From contig JAGOAU010000001.1 in assembly GCA_017983755.1 (NCBI GenBank), positions 62,001 through 126,000 of the forward strand: a stretch of 64,000 bases of DNA, read 5' to 3'. Position numbers and translations under genes: made by a program. Below the pieces are notes generated by a model, which was not told the DNA's origin, did not search any database, and saw only the letters and a list, made by a program, of their open reading frames with translations. Position 1 is the stretch's first letter; each line of letters begins with the position of its first letter. This document shows, in pieces, positions 55,925 to 64,000 of this stretch. The stretch is from Azonexus sp. GTDB lineage: Bacteria > Pseudomonadota > Gammaproteobacteria > Burkholderiales > Rhodocyclaceae.

Positions 55925-56368
55925 TCAGGACTTGTCGACCGTAAAGTACTGGTAGGCCAGCTGCATCGATTCGACGGCGAAGGCGTTGTTCGCCGCGTTG
56001 AGGTCGCCGACCGCCCACTTCGTCGGCCAGGCGCCGACCACGTGCCAGGTCATCAGCGGCTCGTGCGCGTCGTTGAGCAGCTTGATATCGACGCTCTTCG
56101 GCTCGATCCGGTAGTCGACGACACACTGGTTGATCCAGTCCCAGACCGCCGAACTCTTCAGCAGGCCGCGCTTGAGCACCAGCTCCGGGTATTTGGCGCG
56201 CGTCGGATACTTCTGCACGAAGCGGTTCTCGCCGCCCTCGGCGACTTCCTCGCTGCCCAGCTCGACCGCCAGCCCGCCGACCTCGGTGAAGCGCGTGTCG
56301 TTGCTTTCCGAGAGGCCGATGAACTCGACCAGGAAGTGGAAGCCGACCGGTGGATAGTACTGGGCCAT
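55925..56368 (-). CDS. CIS inner-tube protein 2 (Afp5-like, gp19 family)
   Basis: This 147-aa protein belongs to the gp19/Hcp-like tube family. It has 'FHFLVEFIGLSESNDTRFTEVGGL', 'LVLKRGLLKSSAVWDWI' and 'DAHEPLMTWHVVGAWPTKW', the usual motifs of injection-system tubes. The second tube paralogue generally forms the ring nearest the baseplate. Confidence 0.9.
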   Translation of the reverse strand: MAQYYPPVGFHFLVEFIGLSESNDTRFTEVGGLAVELGSEEVAEGGENRFVQKYPTRAKYPELVLKRGLLKSSAVWDWINQCVVDYRIEPKSVDIKLLNDAHEPLMTWHVVGAWPTKWAVGDLNAANNAFAVESMQLAYQYFTVDKS

Positions 56369-56374
56369 CGCGGT

Positions 56375-56809
56375 TTAGTCGTTCTGCACTTCCAGCCCTT
56401 CGTGGGCAAGTTCGATGGATTCGATCGCCACCTCGTTGCCGCTGGCCTTGAGCGCCGGCCCCTCGACCTTGACCGGGAAGGCGTTGTGCGCCTTCCACAC
56501 CATCACCGGCTCGTGCTTCTCGTTGAGCAGGCTGATGACCAGGTCGCGCCGCTCGACGGTGTTGAGCTTGATCGTCGACAGCCACTTGAAGAAGTCGTTG
56601 TCGCTCTTGATCACCCCGCGCTTGAGCGTGATGTTGCTGAACTTGCGCAGCCCCGGCATCTTGATCGACGAATACTCGGGGAAGGCGCCGTCGCGGTATT
56701 CGATGGCCTGGTTTTCCTGCGTCAGGCCGGTGACCTCGGAAAAACCGACGCGCGTGCCGCCCCACTGGACGGTGAAGTGGAAGACGGGCAAGGGATATTG
56801 TTGCGGCAT
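56375..56809 (-). CDS. CIS inner-tube protein 1 (Afp1-like, gp19 family)
   Basis: This 144-aa protein is the major tube subunit: 'FHFTVQWGGTRVGFSEVTGL', 'ITLKRGVIKSDNDFFKWL' and 'EKHEPVMVWKAHNAFPVKVEGP'. It is 6 bp before the second tube gene. The tube is stacked inside the sheath and carries cargo in its lumen. Confidence 0.92.
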   Translation of the reverse strand: MPQQYPLPVFHFTVQWGGTRVGFSEVTGLTQENQAIEYRDGAFPEYSSIKMPGLRKFSNITLKRGVIKSDNDFFKWLSTIKLNTVERRDLVISLLNEKHEPVMVWKAHNAFPVKVEGPALKASGNEVAIESIELAHEGLEVQND

Positions 56810-56838
56810 GATGGGTTTCCTCTCGCGTTAAGGGCTGC

Positions 56839-58785
56839 TCAGCTGGTCTGCAGTTTGTGGGAGAACTTGAGGATGATGAATTCGGCCGGCCGCACCACGG
56901 CCATGCCGATCTCGACGTTCATCCGCCCTTCCAGGATGTCCTGGGCGTTCATCGTCACGCCCAGGCCGCAGCGCACGAAGAAGGCGTCCTTGGTCGTCGC
57001 GCCGGCGAGCGCCCCTTCGCGCCACTTCTGCGTCAGGTAGTTCTCGATCATCCCGCGCACCTTGACCCAGGTATTGGCGTCATTGGGCTCGAAGACCGCC
57101 CAGTAGGTGGACTTCTTGATCGATTCCTCGACCATGTTGAAGAAGCGGCGGACCGAGACGTAGCGCCATTCGTTGTCGTTGCCGGCCAGCGTGCGCGCGC
57201 CCCAGACCAGCGTGCCCTTGCCGACGAAGGCGCGGATGGCGTTGATCGACTTGCCGCCAGTGGCGTCGACGTTGAGGGCGTCGGTCTCGCTGGTGGTGAA
57301 ACTGGCGGCCGGTGCGATGACGCCGTTGAGGCTGACGTTGGCCGGCGCCTTCCAGACCCCGCGCTGGCTGTCGACCAGCGCGTAGATGCCGGCGATGGCA
57401 CCGGACGGCGGGCACATGGTCAGCGTCGAGCCGATGCCCTTGATGACGTTGCGGTAGGGGGTGAAGTTTTCGAGCAGCGTCTGCTCGTTGAGCGCGCGAT
57501 AGTTGGCGATCGCCGTGACGATGCCGGCGACGGCTCTGCTGGCGATGGAAAACGCCTTCTGCAGGCCGGGCAGCGCGTCGTCGATGAGGGCGGGTGCGGT
57601 CGCCCCGGCGAAGTTGCCGGTCGACGCGTCGGGCGCGCTGGCGCCGAAGATGGCGCCCCAGGCGGCGGTCGCCGGCGGCGTGTTCTGGTCCCATTCGACC
57701 GTGTAGGAGTCGGCAGCCAGCGCGTTCAGCGCGGCGGCCAGTTCCTTCTCCAGCGCGATCAGGGTGGCGAAGGCCGGCTTCAGCGTGCCGGCGATCGCCG
57801 TGTTGATGTCGGCGACGAGCTTGGCGTTGCTCAGCGGCGACACATCGACCAGGCCATCGACCAGCCGCGCGATGCCGAAGACGAACTCGAACAGCGCGGC
57901 GCCGGTGGTCGGCGTCGGTGTCGTCTTGTAGGCCGCCAGCAGCTTGGCGAAGGCGCTCGACAGCGTCTCGCCGGCGCCGGCCAGCGCCGTCACCGCCGCC
58001 GCCAGCGTCGTGCCGTCGGCGGCCAGCTGGTCGAGGGCGGCGAGCGCGGCGAGGATCGCCGGCTCGCTGGTTAGATCGGTCAGCGGGGTCTGGATGCCGT
58101 TGACGAACACCTTGTCGCGCACCTGCGCGTAGCCGACGTTCTTGCTGTAGTTCAGCTTCAGCCACGGCGTGTAGCCGGCGCCGTACTTGAGGTTGTTGAT
58201 GCCGATCTTGTCGCGGAAGCTGGCGCCGTTCGGGTCGCCCTGGCGCAGGTCGAGCACCGCCACGCGGTCCTTCAGTTCGCCGCACTGCTTAAGTGCCTCC
58301 TGCTGCACCGCCGCCAGGTCGTCGGGGCCGAGGGTCGCCGCATCCGGGAAGAGCAGGATGGTCGGTTCGTCCACCTTGGCCACCGCCTGCACGCCTGCCT
58401 TTAGTTCGTCGCGGTCGACCGGCGAACCGGCCGACTTGTAGGCGCCTGTCGAGACGATGTAGCAGTCGCCGCCGCCGTTGTCGTAGTACAGCCGCAGGCT
58501 GTCGTACATGACGTAGCTGTTGGCGATGTCCGCCGACAGGAAGTTGCCGGCCTCGTCGAGGTTGGCCCGCGTGACCGTATAGCTCGGCCCCCTGCCGTAG
58601 TAGCTCTCGAATTCGAGCAGCGACTTGACGCGGCGCGGTGCGTTGACCAGGTCGCCGGCGGTGATCAGCGTGGTGTTGGCGGTGTAGCCGATGAAGGCGG
58701 GAATCGCCGTTTCCACCTCGGCAACGGAGGGTGGGAAGACCGAAATTTCCTCGATGTAGACATCCGGAGTGCGGTAGGTAGGCAT
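56839..58785 (-). CDS. CIS contractile sheath protein (Afp2/3/4-like)
   Basis: This 648-aa protein forms the contractile sheath. The N-terminus 'YRTPDVYIEEISVFPPSVAEVETAIPAFIGYT' and the C-terminal 'AVFEPNDANTWVKVRGMIENYLTQKWREGALAG' are sheath hallmarks. The variable middle (about 230-420) is Ala-rich and probably exposed on the outer surface. Only one sheath gene is present; AFP has three. It precedes the two tube genes. Confidence 0.93.
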   Translation of the reverse strand: MPTYRTPDVYIEEISVFPPSVAEVETAIPAFIGYTANTTLITAGDLVNAPRRVKSLLEFESYYGRGPSYTVTRANLDEAGNFLSADIANSYVMYDSLRLYYDNGGGDCYIVSTGAYKSAGSPVDRDELKAGVQAVAKVDEPTILLFPDAATLGPDDLAAVQQEALKQCGELKDRVAVLDLRQGDPNGASFRDKIGINNLKYGAGYTPWLKLNYSKNVGYAQVRDKVFVNGIQTPLTDLTSEPAILAALAALDQLAADGTTLAAAVTALAGAGETLSSAFAKLLAAYKTTPTPTTGAALFEFVFGIARLVDGLVDVSPLSNAKLVADINTAIAGTLKPAFATLIALEKELAAALNALAADSYTVEWDQNTPPATAAWGAIFGASAPDASTGNFAGATAPALIDDALPGLQKAFSIASRAVAGIVTAIANYRALNEQTLLENFTPYRNVIKGIGSTLTMCPPSGAIAGIYALVDSQRGVWKAPANVSLNGVIAPAASFTTSETDALNVDATGGKSINAIRAFVGKGTLVWGARTLAGNDNEWRYVSVRRFFNMVEESIKKSTYWAVFEPNDANTWVKVRGMIENYLTQKWREGALAGATTKDAFFVRCGLGVTMNAQDILEGRMNVEIGMAVVRPAEFIILKFSHKLQTS

Positions 58786-58797
58786 GAGCGTCCCCCT

Positions 58798-59796
58798 CTA
58801 AGGTTTGGACAGATGGACGATGAAACGCGCCTGTCCCCGGTCGGAACCGGCCTGGGGCAGATGCGGGACGAGAATTTCGCCGTTGCGGGCGAGCTGCAGC
58901 TTGCGATAGCCGCCGGCGCGGCGGTCGACCGCGTTGCGCGACTGGAACAGGACGATGCGCGCGGCGGCGTCGCCGAGCAGGTCGGCGGGGATGTCATCGG
59001 CCGCGAAATGGTCGCGGGTGACGGCATCGAACTGGATGGCCGGGCGTCCCTGTTCGCCGGCGCCGGCATCGCTGACCGCCAGCTGGCTGAATTCGTTGGC
59101 GCCGTAATTGCGCGCCACGACGTAATACTTGAGCTGCTCGCGGCGCGCCGCCAGATTGATCGTGAACGCTGCCGGCGCGCCGTAGAAGGCGGCGTCGATG
59201 GTCACCGCCAGGACGCCCCACAGGCCGCGCCCGGCCAGTTCCGGCGCGATCACGACATTGCCCTGGCGCACGCTGCCGCCGTCATCCTCGGTCAGGGTGT
59301 AGACGCCCGGCGGCCAGTCACGGGTGGCGAAGCTCGCTTGGTCCTGCCCGGCCGTCAGCGCCTGCTCGGCCACCAGCCGCAGCCCGTCGTGCCAGCGCAG
59401 CGTCAGCGGGCGCGTCGCCGACTGCGGCCGGACGTGCTGCAGGGCGGCACCGAAGGTGGCGGGCAGCGGCGCATCGAGCGTACGCGGCTGGCTGCGGTTG
59501 GCGAACAGCGGCAACTGCCCGGCCGCCACCGGCGCCTGCGTGAAATTGACGAAGTGCGGATTGGCGACCTGCAGGCCGAAAAGCAGGGTCGTCCCGGCCA
59601 GCGGGGCGATCGGCGTACCGTCGGCGCGCGCTTCGTAGAGCACGTGCAGCCGGCCGTCGCGATTGCGCGCCAGCAGGCGCCCGCCGGCCAGCGGCGCGGG
59701 GTCTGCCGGGGCGCTGAAATCGACGTCGGCGCACGGGCCGCGGTAGTAGCCATGCGCCACGTCGACCGTGAACAGGGGACGGAAATGGATGCTCAT
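58798..59796 (-). CDS. Unknown 332-aa CIS-associated protein
   Basis: Not assigned to a named function. It starts 'FRPLFTVDVAHGYYRGPCADVDF', is mostly beta-strand with no membrane segment, and ends 'GQARFIVHLSKP'. The position between the DUF4255 cap gene and the sheath gene, with a four-base overlap with the cap gene (ATGA) and a 12-bp gap to the sheath gene, says it is part of the particle or its assembly. A cap accessory or surface protein is plausible. Confidence 0.65.
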   Translation of the reverse strand: MSIHFRPLFTVDVAHGYYRGPCADVDFSAPADPAPLAGGRLLARNRDGRLHVLYEARADGTPIAPLAGTTLLFGLQVANPHFVNFTQAPVAAGQLPLFANRSQPRTLDAPLPATFGAALQHVRPQSATRPLTLRWHDGLRLVAEQALTAGQDQASFATRDWPPGVYTLTEDDGGSVRQGNVVIAPELAGRGLWGVLAVTIDAAFYGAPAAFTINLAARREQLKYYVVARNYGANEFSQLAVSDAGAGEQGRPAIQFDAVTRDHFAADDIPADLLGDAAARIVLFQSRNAVDRRAGGYRKLQLARNGEILVPHLPQAGSDRGQARFIVHLSKP

Positions 59797-60365
59797 TTCT
59801 CGTGCACATCCAGCGCGACATCGGTAATCGGCGCGCCGATGCCTTCCGGCTCCTGATCCTGCAGCGTCACCAGGCGCACCCGGTAGAGCACCGACGGCAT
59901 GTACTTGGCCCCCAGGCAGGCCCAGACCTGGTTGAGCGTCTCCGGCCCGATGCTGTGCAGTTCGACCAGCAGCTGGCCGATGCGGGAATCGAGCGCCGGA
60001 TGCTCGTCGACGCTGAAGGACGGGCAGGCCTGGAAGAAGGTCAGGACATGCGAGAGCATGCGCAGCGACAGATCGTAGGTCGCCATGTTGGGGACGAACA
60101 TCAGCGTCAGGTTGAGGCGCAACTCCGGCGGCAGGACGATTTCCCGGCCGTTGACCAGCACCCGCTCGGGTTGTTGCACGCGGGTGACTCGCTCTTCCTC
60201 GATGTTGATCAGGCCGACGCCGACCGTGCCCCTGGCGACCGCCACCTTGCCCGCATCGTTGACCAGGGCACCGGGCACGGCCCGGCCAAGCGCCAGCGAC
60301 CCCGTCCGCCGTTGGAGGTAGGCATTGAACTCATCCGCCAGGAACGCAACCGCGACATCCAGCAT
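59793..60365 (-). CDS. CIS tube terminator/cap protein (DUF4255, Afp16-like)
   Basis: This 190-aa protein is a DUF4255 cap that ends sheath and tube growth. It starts 'MLDVAVAFLADEFNAYLQRRTG', continues 'VGVGLINIEEERVTR', 'LRLNLTLMFVPNMATYDLSLRMLSHVLTFFQ' and 'NQVWACLGAKYMPSVLYRVRLV', as expected. The ATG at 60365 with GAGG upstream is chosen; a longer in-frame extension into AT-rich non-coding DNA is rejected. It is the first gene of the injection-system operon. Confidence 0.9.
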   Translation of the reverse strand: MLDVAVAFLADEFNAYLQRRTGSLALGRAVPGALVNDAGKVAVARGTVGVGLINIEEERVTRVQQPERVLVNGREIVLPPELRLNLTLMFVPNMATYDLSLRMLSHVLTFFQACPSFSVDEHPALDSRIGQLLVELHSIGPETLNQVWACLGAKYMPSVLYRVRLVTLQDQEPEGIGAPITDVALDVHEK

Positions 60366-60749
60366 GATTCGAGCCTCTGTGAACGTCGTCACAGCCACGA
60401 CCGAGCACGCGCCGCAGCAGCCCATTACCACATTCGTACAACTAATTGCAAATAAGTAAATCACAGTCGTTAAAATTTGTCACTGACATTTACAAACATC
60501 ATTTTTCACTAATAGACCACCCGGAAATTTTCATCACGCGTGCATGCGTCAATGTGCCCGGAGGCAGCTTCGCCGGCCGGTGCAGGCCATGAAAATCCTT
60601 GGCAGTCGGCGGAGGGCGAACTAAGATGGGTTATGACTTTTCACTAGCGCCGGCAGAAAAGAGCGCGCACGAGGTGCCGGCAGGCGGCCTCACGACGAGT
60701 CGGCGGGACTCCCCCGCATGAACGATGAAACGCCAATGGAGAGGCTTGC
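60366..60749. promoter_or_regulatory. AT-rich divergent intergenic region (promoters of CIS and caspase clusters)
   Basis: These 384 bases separate two divergent clusters. Bases about 60420-60540 are strongly AT-rich against a GC-rich background, as expected of a promoter or a silencer-bound region. On the minus strand TTGTAA, 17 bases, TAACGA is a weak sigma-70-like candidate for the injection-system operon. I see no gene and no clear operator palindrome. Confidence 0.5.
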
Positions 60750-62729
60750 ATGAGTCTGCGTGTATTCGTCGCCATGCCCTTCGGCAGCAAGCCGGACAGC
60801 ACCGGCCAGCCGATCGATTTCGACCGCATCTACAGCGAGCTGATCCGGCCCGCGCTCGAAGATGCCGGGCTGGAGGTGCTGCGGGCCGACGAGGAACAGG
60901 ATGCCGGCGACATCCGCGTCGACCTCTTCCAGGAACTGCTGATGGCCGACCTGGTGGTCGCCGACCTGACGCTGGACAACCCCAACGTCTGGTACGAGCT
61001 CGGCGTTCGCCACGCCCTGCGCGCGCGCGGCGTCATCCTCGTCCAGGGGCCGCGGTCTTCGCAGCCGTTCGACATCTACACCGACCGCAAGCTCTGCTAC
61101 GCGCTGGAGAACGGCGCCCCCGACCCGGCGACGCTGGCCATCTACCGCAAGGCGCTGGGCGACATGGCGCGTACCACGCTGACCGCCTGGCACGGCAGCA
61201 AGACCAGCCCGGTGTACAGCCTGCTGCCCAATCTGGTCGAGCCGGAATGGCGCCGCCTGCGCGTCGGCAATGCCCGCGAATACTGGGAAAGTTATGATGA
61301 ATGGGCGACCCGCATCGAGGTCGCGCGCAAGGCCGACCGCCCGGAGGACATCCTGGTGCTCGCCGACGAGGCGCCGGCCACCGCCCTGCGCGTCGAAGCC
61401 CACCTCAAGGCCGGCGAGGCCCTGCGCCGCATGGGGCATTTCCATTTCGCCATCGAGCAGTTCGAACTGGCGCTGGAATTTTCCCCCGACAACTACGAGG
61501 CCGCCCGCCAGCACGGCATCTGCCTGCAGCGCATCGGCCGCATCGACGAGGCGCGCGCCACTTTCAAGCGTCTCGTCGGCGTCGACCCCGACAGTGTCGG
61601 CGCCTGGGAAAGGCTCGGCTGCCTCGACAAGGAAGACTGGGCCGCCGCCTGGCGCCTGCCCGGGCACACGCCCGAGCAGATGCGCAGCGACGCCGCCTAC
61701 GAGGAAGCGCAACTGCGCGAGGCGATCAGGAGCTACAGCACGGCCTTCCGCATCTGCCCCGGCCATTATCTTTCCGGCATCAACGCCGTGATGCTGATGG
61801 CGGTCTATCGCGACCTCACCGGCGACCCGCGCTACGACGCCGAAGCCGCCGTCATGGGCGGCGGCGTCGCCTGGGCGGCGAGCTGCGAGCGTGACGAGGC
61901 CAACGCCTACCTGGCCAGGGTCTGCCTCGGCTGGCTGGCGATCCTCGGCGACGACCCGGTTGCCGTCGGCGCCGCCTACCGCGAAGCCATCGCCCTCGCC
62001 GACAACGACTGGCTGGCGCTGCAAACGACCTACGGCCACCTGCGCGTCCTCGCCGATCTCGGCTTCCGGCCCGAACAGGTGCAAATGGCGCTGGCCACCC
62101 TCGACCGGTCCATGCAGCGCATGAAACCGCAGGCCAGCCAGTGGCGGCCGGACAAGGTTTTCCTCTTCGCCGGCCACATGATCGACGCCCCGGACCGCCC
62201 CGAGCCGCGTTTCCCGGCGGACAAGGAAAGCATCGCCGCAGCCCGCATCGGCGCCGCCCTCGATGCCCTGGGCGCCGGCCCCGACGACCTCGCCATCGCC
62301 CAGGGCGCCGCCGGTGGCGACTTGCTGTTCGCCGAAGCCTGCCTGGCGCGCGGCGTCCGCTTCCAGATGCTGCTGCCGCTGCCCGAGCCGGAATTCATCG
62401 AGGCCTCGGTCCTGCCCTGCGGCGACGGCGAATCGTGGCGCGCGCGCTACCTCGCCCTGCGCGAGCGCCTGGCGCTGCCGCCGCGCATCATGCCCGACGA
62501 ACTCGGCCCGCTGCCGCGCGACCGCAACGGCGAGCCACTCGACCCCTTCGAGCGCTGCAACCTGTGGCTGCTCTACAGCGCGCTCAGCCAGGGGCTCAGC
62601 CGCGTCCGCTTCGTCTGCCTGTGGAACGGCGGCGGCGGCGACGGCGCCGGCGGCACCGCCCACATGGTCAAGGAAGTTGCACGGCGTACCGGCCAGGTCA
62701 CCTGGCTGGATACGCGCGAGCTTTGGTAA
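60750..62729 (+). CDS. TRAFs-binding/TPR protein with N- and C-terminal nucleotide-sensor-like domains
   Basis: This 659-aa protein has three parts. Residues 1-150 resemble a nucleoside 2-deoxyribosyltransferase or TIR-adjacent sensor fold ('VFVAMPFG', 'ADLVVADLTLDNPNVWYELGVRHALR'). Residues about 200-430 are TPR-like and match the TRAFs-binding (DUF4071) type ('RICPGHYLSGINAVMLMAVY'). Residues about 440-659 look like a SLOG domain ('VFLFAGHMID', 'IAQGAAGGDLLFAEACLARGVRFQMLLPLP'). Such proteins occur beside caspases in bacterial conflict systems, suggesting a sensor that activates the protease 64 bp downstream. GGAGAGG precedes the ATG. Confidence 0.72.
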   Translation: MSLRVFVAMPFGSKPDSTGQPIDFDRIYSELIRPALEDAGLEVLRADEEQDAGDIRVDLFQELLMADLVVADLTLDNPNVWYELGVRHALRARGVILVQGPRSSQPFDIYTDRKLCYALENGAPDPATLAIYRKALGDMARTTLTAWHGSKTSPVYSLLPNLVEPEWRRLRVGNAREYWESYDEWATRIEVARKADRPEDILVLADEAPATALRVEAHLKAGEALRRMGHFHFAIEQFELALEFSPDNYEAARQHGICLQRIGRIDEARATFKRLVGVDPDSVGAWERLGCLDKEDWAAAWRLPGHTPEQMRSDAAYEEAQLREAIRSYSTAFRICPGHYLSGINAVMLMAVYRDLTGDPRYDAEAAVMGGGVAWAASCERDEANAYLARVCLGWLAILGDDPVAVGAAYREAIALADNDWLALQTTYGHLRVLADLGFRPEQVQMALATLDRSMQRMKPQASQWRPDKVFLFAGHMIDAPDRPEPRFPADKESIAAARIGAALDALGAGPDDLAIAQGAAGGDLLFAEACLARGVRFQMLLPLPEPEFIEASVLPCGDGESWRARYLALRERLALPPRIMPDELGPLPRDRNGEPLDPFERCNLWLLYSALSQGLSRVRFVCLWNGGGGDGAGGTAHMVKEVARRTGQVTWLDTRELW

Positions 62730-62793
62730 CGACGACAGGAAACAGGAGCCAGCCACACCTTCACCCGCCACACCATCATCGAGGAGACCCATC

Positions 62794-63627
62794 ATGGCCA
62801 AGAATGCCCTCTGCATCGGCATCAACAACTATCCCGGCACCCACATGGATTTGCAGGGCTGCGTCAACGACGCCAACGACTGGGCCGCCGTCCTCGGCGA
62901 GCGCGGGTTCAAGGTGGCGAAGCTGCTCGACGACCAGGCGACGAAGGCTGCCATGGTCAAGGCAATGAGCGACCTGATCGGCAAGGCGGGCAAGGGCGAC
63001 AGCCTGGTCATCACCTTTTCCGGCCACGGCACCTACCAGCCGGACGAGGATGGCGACGAGGCCGACGGCCTCGACGAAGCGCTCTGCCCCTACGACCTGC
63101 AAACGAAGGGCGAAGCGCTGATCGACGACGAAATCCGCAGCATTTTCGGCGCCCGCAAGGCCGGGGTGCGCATCGTTCTGATTTCCGACAGCTGCCATTC
63201 CGGCACCGTGACGCGCGCCGCCAGGGCCGAGAAGGATGCCGACACGCGGCCGCGCTTCATGCCGATGGGCAACTGGCTGCCGACCAAGTTGCTGCCGAAG
63301 GATCGCGCCGGCAAGCCGGCGACGACGATGGTCGCCCCCGCCGGCACCTCGCCGCTGCTCAGCGCCTACTCGAACAAGCTTGGCGACCTGTTGCTCTCGG
63401 GCTGCAAGGAAGGCCCCAACAATTACAGCTACGACGCCCGCATCGCCGGCCGCTTCAACGGCGCCTTCACCTATTACGCGCTGAAGGCGCTGAAGGCCCT
63501 GAAGGAAGGCGCCACCTACGCCGACTGGCACAAGGGCATCGTCAAGTACCTGCCGTCGGCCAGCTACCCGCAGTCGCCGCAGATCCTCGGCAGCGCGGGC
63601 GCGCGCAAGGGCAAGGTTCTCGCCTGA
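62794..63627 (+). CDS. Caspase-family (metacaspase-type) protease
   Basis: This 277-aa clan CD cysteine protease starts 'ALCIGINNYPG' and has the catalytic His in ITFSGHGT (H78) and the catalytic Cys in LISDSCHSGT (C134). It lacks a signal peptide or extra domains. Metacaspases typically cut after Arg/Lys; bacterial ones can carry out suicide or gasdermin-type activation. No gasdermin is visible in the window. GAGGAG precedes the ATG. It is probably co-transcribed with the sensor-like gene upstream and the partial gene downstream. Confidence 0.88.
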   Translation: MAKNALCIGINNYPGTHMDLQGCVNDANDWAAVLGERGFKVAKLLDDQATKAAMVKAMSDLIGKAGKGDSLVITFSGHGTYQPDEDGDEADGLDEALCPYDLQTKGEALIDDEIRSIFGARKAGVRIVLISDSCHSGTVTRAARAEKDADTRPRFMPMGNWLPTKLLPKDRAGKPATTMVAPAGTSPLLSAYSNKLGDLLLSGCKEGPNNYSYDARIAGRFNGAFTYYALKALKALKEGATYADWHKGIVKYLPSASYPQSPQILGSAGARKGKVLA

Positions 63628-63666
63628 ACGCAGCTTGCCCCGCCCCAACCCTCGGAGGAGCCTGCC

Positions 63667-64000
63667 ATGTCCCAGCGCCTGTACAAGATTCGCGGCATCC
63701 GCAGCGAAAGCCGCGGCAAGCCTGCCGGCGGCCGTTCGCCAAGCCAGCGCCTGTTCCCCGGCAGCGCCCGCGACGGCGCCGCCGACGAAGTCGAAGTCGC
63801 CGGCGACACCGTGGTCCGCGTCGAACTCGACAACGGCTTCGTGCTGTGGAGCCGGGTCGACGACCTGACCCGCGAATATGGGACGCCGCCGGCCGGGAGC
63901 CGGGGCGATGGGAGCGTGGGCGACGGCGCCTGGGAATTCTCGCGCCTGACGCCGCAACGGGCGAGCGGCAGCGAGCGCGGCATGGCCGGGCTGGCGATCC
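63667..64000 (+). CDS. Unknown protein, 3' end outside window
   Basis: An open frame begins at an ATG preceded by GGAGGAG and runs off the end of the window without a stop (111 codons seen). The visible part begins MSQRLYKIRGIRSESRGK, has a disordered Ser/Gly/Arg-rich start, then a short strand-rich segment ('DTVVRVELDNGFVLWSRVDDL') and 'WEFSRLTPQRASGSERGMAGLAI'. I do not recognise the family. It follows the caspase gene by 39 bp and is probably the third member of that operon, a possible substrate or effector. Confidence 0.65.
   Translation, partial: MSQRLYKIRGIRSESRGKPAGGRSPSQRLFPGSARDGAADEVEVAGDTVVRVELDNGFVLWSRVDDLTREYGTPPAGSRGDGSVGDGAWEFSRLTPQRASGSERGMAGLAI

Noticed and set aside
58405..58935. 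Further GGTCGACC-containing sites (near 58411 and 58921)
   Set aside because: They share only the GTCGAC palindrome, lack the full 12-base core and the A-tracts, and encode common Val-Asp/Arg-Ser-type codon pairs.

Overview
The window comes from a GC-rich proteobacterial chromosome, most likely a betaproteobacterium of the Rhodocyclales (Dechloromonas/Azonexus/Accumulibacter-like). This placement is an inference from gene content: a pst-phoUBR operon, a phasin, a two-domain PPK2 polyphosphate:AMP phosphotransferase, an NAD-glutamate dehydrogenase of the giant class, and a tkt-gap-epd-pgk-pyk-fba carbon cluster. No rRNA, tRNA or CRISPR array was seen.

Layout. 1-2.5 kb: a visibly AT-richer accessory patch with the end of a tandem AAA+ ATPase, a Sir2-like protein and a convergent DUF1643 gene. 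2.96-9.4 kb: the phosphate regulon on the minus strand (pstS, pstC, pstA, pstB, phoU, phoB, phoR), with a Pho box before pstS and a hairpin between pstS and pstC. 9.5-18 kb: housekeeping genes (rpiA, phasin, patatin, small Cys-rich protein, GNAT, yggX, argA, polyphosphate:AMP phosphotransferase, rsmE, thioredoxin-like). 18.1-29.9 kb: central carbon genes (fbp, tkt, gap, epd, pgk, pyk, fba), interrupted by an intact ISAs1-family insertion with a 10-bp target duplication and a short hypothetical/lipase pair. 30-35.6 kb: giant NAD-GDH and an S4-domain Hsp15-like protein.

35.6-60.4 kb: a complete-looking contractile injection system (CIS/eCIS) on the minus strand. In transcription order it encodes a DUF4255 tube cap, an unknown protein, the sheath, two tube proteins, a 56-aa Afp6-like protein, a LysM protein, a VgrG-like spike, a PAAR tip, gp25, two baseplate-J proteins, a 916-aa unknown protein, the tape measure, an AAA+ ATPase and a 1061-aa DUF4157 protein with a nuclease-like C-terminus. 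A secreted-looking protein and a multi-pass membrane protein follow. Diverging from it across an AT-rich 384-bp region is a second cluster (60.75 kb to the window end): a TRAFs-binding/TPR protein with nucleotide-sensor-like domains at both ends, a caspase-family protease, and a gene cut by the window edge. This pairing suggests a CIS linked to a conflict or regulated cell-death module.

The most unexpected signal is a short dispersed motif. The 12-mer GTTGCGGTCGAC and two single-base variants occur 14 times in 64 kb, between genes and inside genes. At most sites it is followed by two A-tracts about one helical turn apart. One inverted pair forms a perfect hairpin between pgk and pyk. This layout resembles the DNA-uptake signal sequences of Pasteurellaceae and Neisseriaceae, and it may be an undescribed uptake-type signal or another genome-wide recognition site.
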